In this document: positions 13,544 to 21,414 of the stretch, piece after piece
Layout of the letters: each line of letters opens with the position of its first letter
Position numbering within the stretch: position 1 is the stretch's first letter
Assembly: GCA_049291395.1 (NCBI GenBank)
Contig: JBATPJ010000052.1
Coordinates: 1 to 23,774 of the forward strand
From: JAPUDQ01 sp049291395
GTDB taxonomy: Bacteria; Patescibacteriota; Saccharimonadia; Saccharimonadales; Saccharimonadaceae
Reading direction: 5' to 3'
Length of the DNA: 23,774 nucleotides
Made by a program: the position numbers and the translations under genes
The notes under the pieces: generated by a model
What the model was told of the DNA's origin: nothing
What the model saw: the letters and a program-made list of their open reading frames with translations, nothing else
Database searches by the model: none

Positions 13544-13901
13544 GTGTTGCTTTGACGCGGTCGACGACCTGACGTGGCGTCAGGTCGGCTTTGACGATAT
13601 AACTCTCGATACCGAGGCTACGAAGATGCTTGGGTGCTTCTTCTTCACCCATGTTTGTGAGTACGATGACGGGGACCATTGTGCCCCAGTCATGCTTGCG
13701 AATCTCAGCGAGCGCTTCATCTCCATTCATCCCCGGCATTTGCATGTCGAGTAGGATCAGACTCGGGGCGGTCTTGTGGACGAGCTCTATGCCACTGCGT
13801 CCATCACTGGCAACGTGCACCTCAAAGCCGTCGGACTCAAACTTCATCCGATACATCTGAGAAATTACTTGGTCATCTTCGATAATTACTATTGTGGTCA
13901 T
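13530..13901 (-). CDS. Stand-alone response regulator receiver (CheY-like)
   Basis: The 123-aa protein is a complete receiver domain and nothing else. It has IIEDDQ (acidic pocket), LLDMQMPGMNG (phosphoacceptor D at about 52), VLTNMG (T/S switch) and IVKADLTP (conserved K). With no output domain it must act by protein contact, as a phosphorelay intermediate or by controlling a partner. The hybrid-type histidine kinase at 16060-18252 lacks a receiver and is the nearest candidate partner, though two unrelated genes lie between. The minus-strand TATAAT at 13914-13909 ends 7 nt before the ATG. Confidence 0.93.
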   Translation of the reverse strand: MTTIVIIEDDQVISQMYRMKFESDGFEVHVASDGRSGIELVHKTAPSLILLDMQMPGMNGDEALAEIRKHDWGTMVPVIVLTNMGEEEAPKHLRSLGIESYIVKADLTPRQVVDRVKATLKLA

Positions 13902-13908
13902 GGTTATT

Positions 13909-13914
13909 ATTATA
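13909..13914 (-). promoter_or_regulatory. -10 box, probably leaderless promoter (receiver gene)
   Basis: On the minus strand TATAAT ends 7 nt before the ATG at 13901, leaving no space for a ribosome binding site. Confidence 0.6.
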
Positions 13915-13934
13915 GTATCTTTTACGGATGTTTT

Positions 13935-14552
13935 CTAGAGTGAGTATAACGTATCCATGATTTTCGTGATTGATGATGTATCATTACATTCTCCGAAGCT
14001 GAGTATAAGATGTGGTCGCCATCCGTATCTTTTCCACTGGATATGGATCAGGATTACCGTAACAGGCTTTCCGTACGTCTCAATGATTCGTATGATCCCA
14101 TCTCTTGGTTCTGATTTGCTAGGGTCATGTACTCGTCTTCCTTCGGGGCATATATATATATTTTGTTTGTTACGTAAGAGGGCAACTGTTGTGTCGATCG
14201 CACTATATGCAGGATCGCTAATTTTCTTCGTAGGATAACAACCACACATAGCCAAGAGAGGCCGTAGAAATGAGTAGTAGATCCTCCCTGCTGTTAAAAA
14301 ACGAATAGGCGTTGCGCGTGATAATTCTCTAGCAGAGAAGACAGAGAATGCTCCGGGGGCATCGTAATAGCTAGGATGGTTTGATATAAATACGTACTGG
14401 TGATCGGGTGACAAGTGAGGTTTGTTTGTAGTAGTAATACGTCCGATGAGCTTGATGATGCAGAATGTGAGGACGGGTGCCACTAACTGGCTATATCTCA
14501 GGGCGCGTACCCACACGGAATAATGCTTCGATTGTAACGAGGATGAACTCAT
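13935..14552 (-). CDS. plsC: PlsC-like 1-acylglycerol-3-phosphate acyltransferase
   Basis: The 205-aa membrane-associated enzyme would transfer an acyl chain to lysophosphatidate or a related lipid. Block I is SNHPSYYD with H59-x4-D64, block III is ICPEGRR (134-140), and block IV follows with the G-K-P-V-T-V strand. A hydrophobic stretch (about 23-37) is the probable membrane anchor. CPEGRR rather than FPEGTR is slightly unusual. CPR bacteria often lack complete phospholipid synthesis, so remodelling of host-derived lipids is a possible role (inference). TATACT ends 8 nt before the ATG on the minus strand, again a leaderless arrangement. Confidence 0.85.
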   Translation of the reverse strand: MSSSSLQSKHYSVWVRALRYSQLVAPVLTFCIIKLIGRITTTNKPHLSPDHQYVFISNHPSYYDAPGAFSVFSARELSRATPIRFLTAGRIYYSFLRPLLAMCGCYPTKKISDPAYSAIDTTVALLRNKQNIYICPEGRRVHDPSKSEPRDGIIRIIETYGKPVTVILIHIQWKRYGWRPHLILSFGECNDTSSITKIMDTLYSL

Positions 14553-14560
14553 ATACTAAT

Positions 14561-14566
14561 AGTATA
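14561..14566 (-). promoter_or_regulatory. -10 box, probably leaderless promoter (plsC)
   Basis: On the minus strand TATACT ends 8 nt before the ATG at 14552. No Shine-Dalgarno sequence is present. Confidence 0.5.
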
Positions 14567-14585
14567 CATATTCCGGCGTCGGTTA

Positions 14586-14594
14586 TGCTATAAT
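14586..14594 (+). promoter_or_regulatory. Extended -10 promoter of the methyltransferase-like gene
   Basis: TG-C-TATAAT lies 45 nt before the ATG at 14640, leaving a leader of roughly 38 nt without a clear Shine-Dalgarno sequence. A mini-frame ATG at 14609 encodes 8 residues and stops before the gene. Confidence 0.55.
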
Positions 14595-14639
14595 CCTAAT
14601 ATTCGAGTATGAACTGTTTTCATGCAATGAAATAAAAAT

Positions 14640-16004
14640 ATGAACAAACACCTAAGTCAAAGTGAGAATCTATTTGCTGGCGCCATGAATGCGTTTAGTA
14701 TTATGCCGGCTAAGATGTTAGGCGAGGTAAGGAAGGCTGATACTTCAGGAGTGTCAATATCCGTAGGCAAAACTATTGATCAAGCATATGATAACCCAGA
14801 AAAAATACAAGAAATATATAATTTACTCGATCGTTTGGGTGGAGAGTTTGAAGTTCATCATAAAGTTGCTCGTCACGTGGCTCAGAAAAGGTTATGGCAA
14901 TATCTTTTTCCTGAGACTCAATCTCAAAAACACAGGCGATTAAAAATTATCGATCGTCATCTTGAGCCGCACCGCGCACGGTTGCTGTACGACAGTCATG
15001 AAGGTGGGCCCTGGCATCAACAGAGGGGGAGTGCTACGGCGTTACTAACGATATCAATTGCGCATGATCTGAATGCCCCGCATTCGTCGGGGATATACAA
15101 GATGATGAGTGGTCCCCTCGACGAGACGATCGTGGATTATACATTTGATGATAGATGTGAAAGCCTGAGTGGATTATCTCTCAGTGAGGCGATTGTTAAA
15201 ACTGAAATGGAATTTAATCATCGCTCCAGGGATAATGCAGCGAGCTATGCGGATCACAAACTCGCTAAATTGCAACAGTTTGTTCATGCAAAACCGAATG
15301 ACAGGTTTAAGCAAGTAGTGCAATACTGTACTGATTCACTGGGTATCCGTAGTCGAGGTCAGGAAGTATCAGCTGCTATAGAGGACCATATAATTAATGA
15401 GTCACGCGCACACTCCGAATGCAAGGAGCCATTGATTATGAGCTTTGGATGCGGCACAGCCTTACCTATACTCACGACGATGAAGAATCTTAAAGAGAGT
15501 CACAGGGTCAATACAAGAGTTATCCTTCTCGATCAAGACCCGATTGCGCTAGCTGCTGCCGCCCAGTTAGCCGACAAGATGGGGCTTAGTGGTTCTATCG
15601 AGATGTATTGTTATAAACTTTTTAGGACTTTAGGGCAGCCAGTCGACATGAAACCAATATTGAAGGGTCGAAAACTTGATGTATATGAAGATTCAGGTTT
15701 GCGTGAATATCTACCCGACCATGTATATACTGCACTTACTTTCAGCGCATGGAGGAGTCTTGCAAGAAACGGTTTGATGACGACAGGGAATATGAACACG
15801 CATCGACCGCAGGCCGAATTTGTCGGAGGTTTAATGGGTTGGATACCTCATGTTCAGAAACGTACGATAAAGCAAGGGATACGTCTCCATAAAAGGGCGA
15901 GAGTCCCGCTATCTGCGATTCGTGTTCGCGTGACTCAAGATGGTGTGTATACTCTCTACTTCTCATCGCGTAAGTTTATCGGTACGTATGATGCTGAAAA
16001 GTAA
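14640..16004 (+). CDS. Putative class I SAM-dependent methyltransferase
   Basis: The 454-aa soluble protein has a helical N-terminal half of about 260 aa that I do not recognise. A Rossmann-type methyltransferase core follows: IMSFGCGTALP with F269-G-C-G272 as motif I, VILLDQDPIALAAAAQLAD with D298 as the acidic end of strand 2, and LDVYEDSGLREYLPD as a motif near strand 4. The end, MTTGNMNTHRPQAEFVGGLMGW followed by YTLYFSSRKF, resembles extended methyltransferases of unknown substrate found in diverse bacteria. The substrate is not predictable. The gene stands between plsC (divergent) and the histidine kinase. Confidence 0.65.
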   Translation: MNKHLSQSENLFAGAMNAFSIMPAKMLGEVRKADTSGVSISVGKTIDQAYDNPEKIQEIYNLLDRLGGEFEVHHKVARHVAQKRLWQYLFPETQSQKHRRLKIIDRHLEPHRARLLYDSHEGGPWHQQRGSATALLTISIAHDLNAPHSSGIYKMMSGPLDETIVDYTFDDRCESLSGLSLSEAIVKTEMEFNHRSRDNAASYADHKLAKLQQFVHAKPNDRFKQVVQYCTDSLGIRSRGQEVSAAIEDHIINESRAHSECKEPLIMSFGCGTALPILTTMKNLKESHRVNTRVILLDQDPIALAAAAQLADKMGLSGSIEMYCYKLFRTLGQPVDMKPILKGRKLDVYEDSGLREYLPDHVYTALTFSAWRSLARNGLMTTGNMNTHRPQAEFVGGLMGWIPHVQKRTIKQGIRLHKRARVPLSAIRVRVTQDGVYTLYFSSRKFIGTYDAEK

Positions 16005-16024
16005 GCCGCGGATAGGCGTATAGT

Positions 16025-16053
16025 TTGCTCATATGCCGTAACGAGTTACTATA
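16025..16053 (+). promoter_or_regulatory. Promoter of the histidine kinase gene
   Basis: TTGCTC (16025-16030) and TACTAT (16048-16053) are 17 nt apart; the latter ends 6 nt before the ATG at 16060. An overlapping TATAAT (16050-16055) is the alternative. Either way the message is nearly or fully leaderless. Confidence 0.5.
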
Positions 16054-16059
16054 ATACAT

Positions 16060-18252
16060 ATGATAACGTTTTTGCTTCTTCTTGGTTCAGTCGCCAGCCT
16101 GATATTGATGGCGTTTGTATTAGCGAGCGGTAAAAGACAAGCGAACATTGTGTTCTCCGGTATAATTATTTGTTTTGCGGTGTGGTATGTAAGCATTGCA
16201 TGGTTTCTATCGACCCCATCAGCAGAAGAGGCCACCATCGCGGCCAGGGTATATTATATTGCTGCTGGTTCATTCGCAGCCCTTTTATTGTATTTTGCGC
16301 TGTACTATCCCGAGAACAAGAAGATAAAAGCGTGGCTATCGTGGGTTATCTTTGTAGCTGCAGTTGGTATTAACCTATGTATCATCTTCTTCCCGAATTT
16401 TATTTTTTCTGCCGTGAGGGTTGAAGGCGGGATCAATGTTGTCGTTGATCGTGCTAGTTATCTGTTTTACAGTCTTTATTTCACAATTTTTTTCTTTATC
16501 GGGATATCGGCTGCATTAAAAAAATATCGTTACTATCGGGGAATGTTAAGGGCGCAATCGGGCTTATACGCAATTGGTATACTCATGACGAGTATTCCTG
16601 GTTTTGTTGGAAACTTGATATTGCCATATTACCAAAACTATAACTATGTGTGGGTTGGTCCGATCGCGAGTGTATTTTTTCTTGGCATGACTGGGTATAG
16701 CATTATCCGTCATCGTATGTTTGATATTAAGATACTTGTCGCAAGAACGCTTACATATTTGATGATAATAGCGTTCCTGGGATCATTCTATGCAATTGTA
16801 TTATTCGCAGCATCAACAACTATTATCAAAGGTTACTCGTTAACGATCGACTTCCTTGTGATTAATACGGTAATTGCAATATTTTTTGCGATTAGTTACC
16901 CAATCCTTAGAAAGTATTTTGATCGGATAACAGATCGCATATTTTTCAGGCATGAGTATCGTACTCAAGACGTACTTGATGAAGTAGGGGACATCGTATC
17001 GCGTCATATTGAATTGGAGTCTCTGATGCAACACGTCTTGAAGCTGATCGACGTGACATTACGTCCAATGTTTGTTGGAATTGTGCTACTAGATGGAAAA
17101 TCTAGTATCCAGCAGCAGAAATGGTCGCATACGGTGGATGATTCTCTACGTCCACTTGACTTTATAAAGACCTTACCGAAGAACCTACCGTCAGTAAGTA
17201 TATTTGACGGGCAAACTGATTATACTAATTTAAGCAAGGTTGCAAGTCGACAAGGTGTCGCTGTGATAATGAAACTGGAAGTGACACGGGGCATCCTAGG
17301 GTATGTAGTTATTAGCGACAAAAAAAGTGGTACGGTGTATTCTCAAAAGGACGCCAACTTACTTGGTGTACTGGCAGATGAACTGTCTCTTGCGATTCAG
17401 AATAGCCTTCGCTTCCAGGAAATCCGTGATCTTAACGAGTCATTAAAGGGTAAAGTCGAAGCAGCTACACTTGAACTTAGGATGAGCAATAAGCGGTTAC
17501 GAGCGATTGACGCCAGTAAAGACGAGTTTATCAGCATGGCGTCGCATCAGCTCAGGACACCACTGACCAGTATTAAAGGCTATATCAGTATGCTGCTGGA
17601 GGGTGATCTCGGTGAGATCAAGCCTGAGCAGCGCAAGGCTCTTGAGGAAGCGTACACGTCGTCGCAGCGCATGGTGTATCTGATCGGTGATTTTCTGAAC
17701 TTGTCACGCCTGCAGACTGGGCGATTTGAGCTGGAGCGGACGGGAGTATCGTTGCCGATGATTATTCGTGAAGAGATCGCTCAGCTCCGGGCGACTGCGC
17801 AGACGAGAGGTATCGAACTGAGCTATGAAGAGCCGGTAGAGTTTCCGACGGCCTCGGTCGACGAGAACAAGATTCGCCAGGTGATGATGAATTTTATCGA
17901 CAATGCGATTTATTATGCCAAGTCATCTGGCGGAACTATCGTCGTATCGCTCATGCATCATGATCATGAAGTGGTCTTCAAGGTGAAGGACAATGGTATC
18001 GGTGTGCCCGCCCATGAGCGGCCACATCTTTTCACGAAGTTTTATCGTGCGGCCAATGCGCGCAAAGCAAGGCCGGACGGGACGGGGATCGGGCTTTATA
18101 TGGCGAAGAAAGTTATCGTGGCGCATGATGGATCGATCATCTTTGAGAGCAAAGAAGGTGAAGGAAGTACCTTTGGGTTCCGTCTTCCACTTGCTGGTGA
18201 CGAGGCGACAGCGCCGGACACCAAAATACCCCCGATAAATTCGGGGGTATGA
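16060..18252 (+). CDS. Membrane sensor histidine kinase (7TM-GAF-HisKA-HATPase)
   Basis: The 730-aa kinase begins with about seven hydrophobic helices (1-230), resembling the N-terminal 7TM sensor region of histidine kinases. A GAF-like domain occupies roughly 305-460. A coiled linker precedes the H box SMASHQLRTPLTSIKGY (phosphoacceptor H496). The ATPase has an N box NFIDNAIYYA (N615), G1 DNGIGVP, F box FTKFYRA and G2 GTGIGLYMAKKVI. No receiver is fused, so a separate response regulator is needed; the lone receiver at 13530-13901 is the only one in the window. The last codons (PPINSGV) lie on the stem of a terminator-like hairpin at 18226-18250 used by the opposing gene. Confidence 0.95.
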   Translation: MITFLLLLGSVASLILMAFVLASGKRQANIVFSGIIICFAVWYVSIAWFLSTPSAEEATIAARVYYIAAGSFAALLLYFALYYPENKKIKAWLSWVIFVAAVGINLCIIFFPNFIFSAVRVEGGINVVVDRASYLFYSLYFTIFFFIGISAALKKYRYYRGMLRAQSGLYAIGILMTSIPGFVGNLILPYYQNYNYVWVGPIASVFFLGMTGYSIIRHRMFDIKILVARTLTYLMIIAFLGSFYAIVLFAASTTIIKGYSLTIDFLVINTVIAIFFAISYPILRKYFDRITDRIFFRHEYRTQDVLDEVGDIVSRHIELESLMQHVLKLIDVTLRPMFVGIVLLDGKSSIQQQKWSHTVDDSLRPLDFIKTLPKNLPSVSIFDGQTDYTNLSKVASRQGVAVIMKLEVTRGILGYVVISDKKSGTVYSQKDANLLGVLADELSLAIQNSLRFQEIRDLNESLKGKVEAATLELRMSNKRLRAIDASKDEFISMASHQLRTPLTSIKGYISMLLEGDLGEIKPEQRKALEEAYTSSQRMVYLIGDFLNLSRLQTGRFELERTGVSLPMIIREEIAQLRATAQTRGIELSYEEPVEFPTASVDENKIRQVMMNFIDNAIYYAKSSGGTIVVSLMHHDHEVVFKVKDNGIGVPAHERPHLFTKFYRAANARKARPDGTGIGLYMAKKVIVAHDGSIIFESKEGEGSTFGFRLPLAGDEATAPDTKIPPINSGV
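18226..18250 (-). terminator. Terminator of the minus-strand surface gene, embedded in the kinase 3' end
   Basis: ATACCCCCGA (18226-18235) pairs perfectly with TCGGGGGTAT (18241-18250), loop TAAAT. On the minus strand TTTT follows, so it terminates transcription of the surface gene ending at 18286. On the plus strand there is no T tract. The hairpin overlaps the last eight codons and part of the stop codon of the histidine kinase. Confidence 0.75.
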
Positions 18253-18285
18253 TGGGAGAGGCAAGCGGTCAATCTCGTCTCAAGC

Positions 18286-19494
18286 TTAGTTGTTTCGCAG
18301 TGCACGTCGTAGTGCAGAGCGAGAACGAACGAAGCTGCTGATTCCAAGACCGAGCGCGCCCGACCCTAGTAGCCCACCAGCGATCATCTCAGGACCAGTA
18401 CTAGGTATCACCGGAGGTATTACCGTACAGTCTGAGAGTGTCTTTGTGTACTTGGTTGCATCGAAATCAGACTCTTTGATCGTGACTGTTTTCTTTGTGC
18501 TCAGTTCACAGACGGTGATCGATTTTGACTCAAGTACTTTACAGTCCGCAGTGTTGCGTGAGTATTTCGTAGCGTCAAACTCTGACTCTTTGATCGTAAC
18601 GATCGTTTTGTCGCTGAGGCGGCAAACTTTAACATTGCAGTCATTGAGATCCTTTGAATATTTGGTAGCGTCGAATTCACTCGATTTGATCGTGACAATG
18701 ACCTTGTCGCTCAGGCGGCAAACGGTGATGTTACAGTCGTCGAGATTTTTGGAGTACTTCGCAGCGTCAAACTCTGACTCTTTGATCGTAACGATCGTCT
18801 TGTCGCCGAGGCGGCAAACTTTGATGTTGTTATCGACGACCTTTGCTTTGACACGGATCTTGAATTTGATGACACCAGCTTGGTTGACACAACCACGCCA
18901 GTTGCCAGAGAGGTCTTGGTCACCAACTTTTACGCCAGTCGTTGCGATCGAGTCGCCGAGAGTGACGCTCTGGTACTGCGTAACAAGCGTCGCTGAGTTG
19001 CTGACATATTGGATGTCGAAGTTACCATTTGCGGCAAGTTTGACGTCATCCCAGACTTCTGTTGGACTCGCGTTTGAAGCGTTGATATATGCTTTGATCT
19101 CTGAAGCGCTACTGACGCTTGATGGGATGGCGGCACGGACAGTCGTGTCATGTGCGACACCGACACCACTCGCGTTGAGCGTTTCGCTCGCGTCATTGTG
19201 GATGTAGATCTGGACAACGTATTCGTGACCGTCGACTAGGGTTGTTTGGTCGCTCATCGTAGCTCCCGTGGTAGCGTCTTTGATGAGCGTAAAGTTTCGT
19301 TCGTCACCGTAATATGGGTTATTGGTGATCGAGTCAAATGTGACATATGGTGCAGGACTTTCCATCGTAAAGGTTGTACGACTTGGTCCCCATGCTGCGA
19401 ATGCAGCAGTTGCACTGACACTTGCGATAACAAGTGCAGCGACAAGGCCGAGGCTCTTGCTGGCGCCTCGAAGTGTTTCGAGTAGGTGTTTCAT
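18286..19494 (-). CDS. Secreted anchored surface protein with four Cys-to-Cys repeats
   Basis: The 402-aa protein has a signal peptide (hydrophobic about 15-33, cleavage after AFA). A beta-rich domain at 35-220 has a Ser/Thr/Asn-rich composition. Four repeats of pattern V-C-x-L-x-x-K-x-x-V-T-I-K-x-S-x-F-D-A-x-K-Y follow, each bounded by cysteines exactly 27 residues apart: C227/C254, C259/C286, C291/C318 and C329/C356. The C-terminus has IPSTG (363-367), a membrane helix and an R-rich tail, an LPXTG-like anchor. AAGGAG lies 9 nt before ATG 19494, with a minus-strand TATAAT at 19524-19519. A related module occurs in the protein at 22025-23563. Adhesin or envelope protein is inferred. Confidence 0.85.
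   Translation of the reverse strand: MKHLLETLRGASKSLGLVAALVIASVSATAAFAAWGPSRTTFTMESPAPYVTFDSITNNPYYGDERNFTLIKDATTGATMSDQTTLVDGHEYVVQIYIHNDASETLNASGVGVAHDTTVRAAIPSSVSSASEIKAYINASNASPTEVWDDVKLAANGNFDIQYVSNSATLVTQYQSVTLGDSIATTGVKVGDQDLSGNWRGCVNQAGVIKFKIRVKAKVVDNNIKVCRLGDKTIVTIKESEFDAAKYSKNLDDCNITVCRLSDKVIVTIKSSEFDATKYSKDLNDCNVKVCRLSDKTIVTIKESEFDATKYSRNTADCKVLESKSITVCELSTKKTVTIKESDFDATKYTKTLSDCTVIPPVIPSTGPEMIAGGLLGSGALGLGISSFVRSRSALRRALRNN
18427..18816 (-). repeat. Tandem 32-codon repeats in the surface gene
   Basis: Three repeats are in strict 96-nt register (first cysteines at residues 227, 259 and 291). A fourth begins 38 codons later after an insertion of six codons. The DNA copies are near-identical over blocks such as the one encoding T-I-K-E-S-E-F, so the copy number could change by recombination. 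Confidence 0.8.
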
Positions 19495-19617
19495 ATCCTG
19501 AATCTCCTTTAGTTGACTATTATATGATGAGTTATTCGTTAATACTGTATGACGTAGTGATCGCTATTAATTCTAATAGGGTTAAATTGTGAAAGTGCCT
19601 CATAAAGAAGCTAACAG

Positions 19618-19734
19618 TCGGTAGCGGTGTCAAATCATGTCATTGCATATGGGTTGACCGGAGGCAACCTATTTGCATCAGGAGACTGAGGTCTCGCGGA
19701 AAATAAAGTTGCCTCACGGTGATACGTGATAGCG
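19618..19734 (-). other. Structured intergenic element, left copy
   Basis: Read on the minus strand it shares three ordered blocks with the element at 21547-21783: CGCTATCACGTA (19734-19723), CATATG-N6-CATGATTTGACAC (19651-19627) and GCTACCGA (19625-19618). Hairpins lie between them: GAGAC/GTCTC (19695-19691 with 19686-19682) and GGTTG/CAACC (19669-19665 with 19656-19652), the latter directly abutting CATATG. GAGGCAAC/GTTGCCTC (19661-19668, 19708-19715) offers a competing pairing. It ends about 120 nt before the surface-protein start at 19494, so it could be a cis-acting leader or a separate RNA. It matches no family I recognise. Confidence 0.5.
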
Positions 19735-19740
19735 GTGCGG

Positions 19741-19781
19741 GTGTGCCCCGCCCGACCCATGAAGGGAAGGGCGGAGCACAC
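19741..19781 (-). terminator. Long GC-rich hairpin after the Thr-repeat gene
   Basis: GTGTGCCCCGCCC (19741-19753) and GGGCGGAGCACAC (19769-19781) pair over 13 positions with one mismatch. It begins 8 nt beyond the stop codon of the gene ending at 19789. No T tract follows on the minus strand, so it could be a transcript-end stabiliser or an atypical terminator. Confidence 0.5.
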
Positions 19782-19788
19782 CGTTTGA

Positions 19789-21375
19789 TCACCCGAGCGG
19801 CGGTGTCCAGGTGACGGTCTTCGGCGGCATCGTCGCAGTCACGGTCTTGGTGACCGTTGCCGTGGCGGTGACCGTCGTGGTCACTGTTGCCGTGTTGGTC
19901 ACCGTCTGGGTGACGGTGCTGGTTGATCCAGGCAACGTGACGTACACGGTGCTGGTTGGACCAGGCAACGTGACGGTCACCGTGCTGGTCGACCCCGGCT
20001 GCGTCACCGTCTGGGTGACGGTGCTGGTCGACCCGGGTTGGGTGACGTAGACCGTGGTGGTCGCCGTAGCGGTCGTGGTTTCGACCGGTGGCGTCCACGT
20101 GACTGTCTTGGCGGGAAGCGTCTCCGTGTTGGTCACCGTCTGCGTCACCGTGCTGGTCGACCCGGGTTGGGTGACCGTGGCGGTTGCCGTGTCAGTCACT
20201 GTCGCCGTGTTGGTGACGGTACTGGTTGACCCAGGCTGGGTGACCGTATTCGTTGCCGTCACGGTCTGGGTCTGGGTGATCGTGATGAACTTGAACTTTG
20301 TCACTGAGGTGAACCCTCGGAGGGCGTTGTAGCAAGTGGCCGCGATACCGTAGCCAGCCGTAGCCAGCAGGAGCTTCTCGCGCAGTGTTCGGCCGGTGGT
20401 CGCGATAACCCTGACCTGCGACCGCGAGTCCATGATGGGCATGAGACCCTTGTCGAGAACGGTCGTGTTTTGAAGCACGACTGGGTTGCTCGCTTCTCCG
20501 ACTCGGACAAAAGGCAGCGACATAGCGTCGGCTTGACCGACATCCGGAACTGCCAATCGCCGTGCTTCAGCCTCGCTGACGGTGGTGTTGATGGCCGTGA
20601 TGACACGGCCGTCAACCTTCTCGTTCGCGAGGTTCTGCATGCGCTCCCAGACCGTGCCGGCCTCATCATCGTCTCCAAGGAAGATCTCCTCGTAGCGATT
20701 GTAGTCCTCGGCGATCTTGTCGATCGGCACATCTGAGGTCTTCAGGCATGCCATAATCTGGTCCCAGGCTCCGAAGAGCCCGTTGCAAGTCGCAACCGGG
20801 GGGACGTTCTGGTTTGTGGCCACACCCGAGAGGGGCGCTTCCGCGCCTTGCTCGACGTCGTGGGCGACCAGCGCGTAACGCACGCCGTCCAATTCCGCTT
20901 GTTGAATGGAGAGAACTTGCTCCATCGGGAGCTGCGTCGGGGCTGTTGGAGCCATCGCCAAGTTGAGGGCATAGGCGACGGCGGTGACCGAGGCCGTAGC
21001 GGCGAGCAGCGGTGTGCCGAAGCGGGTCTTGCGAGGCGTCTTCTCCTGCATTGCCCAGAGGCCGATACCACCAGCGAAGAGCAGACCGATCACGAAGATC
21101 AGCCAGCCGATGCCGGACAGTTGGCTGCCTGGGATGCTGAGACAGAACATGCCGACAGTTGCCGGCATCGAGACGACGTGCGTCTTGATAGCCAAGACGT
21201 AGAGCGCCACGATGCTGCTGAGCAGCATAATGGCGGAGACGATGATCTCAAATCCGGTCACGTTGCCGTGCACCAGGCCGAAGCCGAACACAGGAAACAT
21301 GACGGCAATCAGCAGCGTGCTGATCATGAGATGAATGGGGGATACGTCGGGGTTGCGACGGGGGATGAGATGCAT
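19789..21375 (-). CDS. Multi-pass membrane protein with long Thr-rich repeat tail, foreign-looking composition
   Basis: From the ATG at 21375 the protein has 528 aa; the frame is open to 21555, but the 60 extra codons overlap hairpins and lack protein character. Residues 15-35, 42-63, 87-108 and 121-141 are membrane helices, with a weaker one at 67-81. Residues 142-345 form a soluble domain (LSIQQAELDGVRYALVAHD, IFLGDDDEAGTVWERM) with three cysteines and no family I recognise. From about 355 to the end the sequence is a Thr/Val/Ser mucin-like array (TVTQPGSTSTVTQTVTNT units) with KTVTWTPP occurring twice. Base composition is visibly more GC-rich than its neighbours. The start has only a weak, distant GGAG. 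Function unknown; a surface-exposed stalk is inferred. Confidence 0.7.
   Translation of the reverse strand: MHLIPRRNPDVSPIHLMISTLLIAVMFPVFGFGLVHGNVTGFEIIVSAIMLLSSIVALYVLAIKTHVVSMPATVGMFCLSIPGSQLSGIGWLIFVIGLLFAGGIGLWAMQEKTPRKTRFGTPLLAATASVTAVAYALNLAMAPTAPTQLPMEQVLSIQQAELDGVRYALVAHDVEQGAEAPLSGVATNQNVPPVATCNGLFGAWDQIMACLKTSDVPIDKIAEDYNRYEEIFLGDDDEAGTVWERMQNLANEKVDGRVITAINTTVSEAEARRLAVPDVGQADAMSLPFVRVGEASNPVVLQNTTVLDKGLMPIMDSRSQVRVIATTGRTLREKLLLATAGYGIAATCYNALRGFTSVTKFKFITITQTQTVTATNTVTQPGSTSTVTNTATVTDTATATVTQPGSTSTVTQTVTNTETLPAKTVTWTPPVETTTATATTTVYVTQPGSTSTVTQTVTQPGSTSTVTVTLPGPTSTVYVTLPGSTSTVTQTVTNTATVTTTVTATATVTKTVTATMPPKTVTWTPPLG
19800..20290 (-). repeat. GC-rich minisatellite-like repeats encoding the Thr-rich tail
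   Basis: Short units such as GTGACGGTGCTGGTCGACCC and GTCACCGTCTGGGTGACGG recur in varied order. One 25-nt stretch around GGTCGACCCGGGTTGGGTGAC appears twice, near 20022-20045 and 20151-20173. Such arrays change length by recombination or slippage. Most other frames through this region are open only because of the repeat. Confidence 0.7.
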
Positions 21376-21414
21376 GGTTCTTCTCGCTTTCTCCGCTGGG
21401 TGTGTGGGGCGGGG

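Noticed and set aside
18290..19207. Plus-strand frame of 305 codons opposite the Cys-repeat surface gene
   Set aside because: Its apparent repeats mirror the real minus-strand repeats; no ribosome site and no recognisable fold.
19640..20098. Reverse-strand frame rich in His, Asp, Arg and Gly
   Set aside because: Alternate frame of the Thr-repeat array; composition is an artefact of the repeated DNA.
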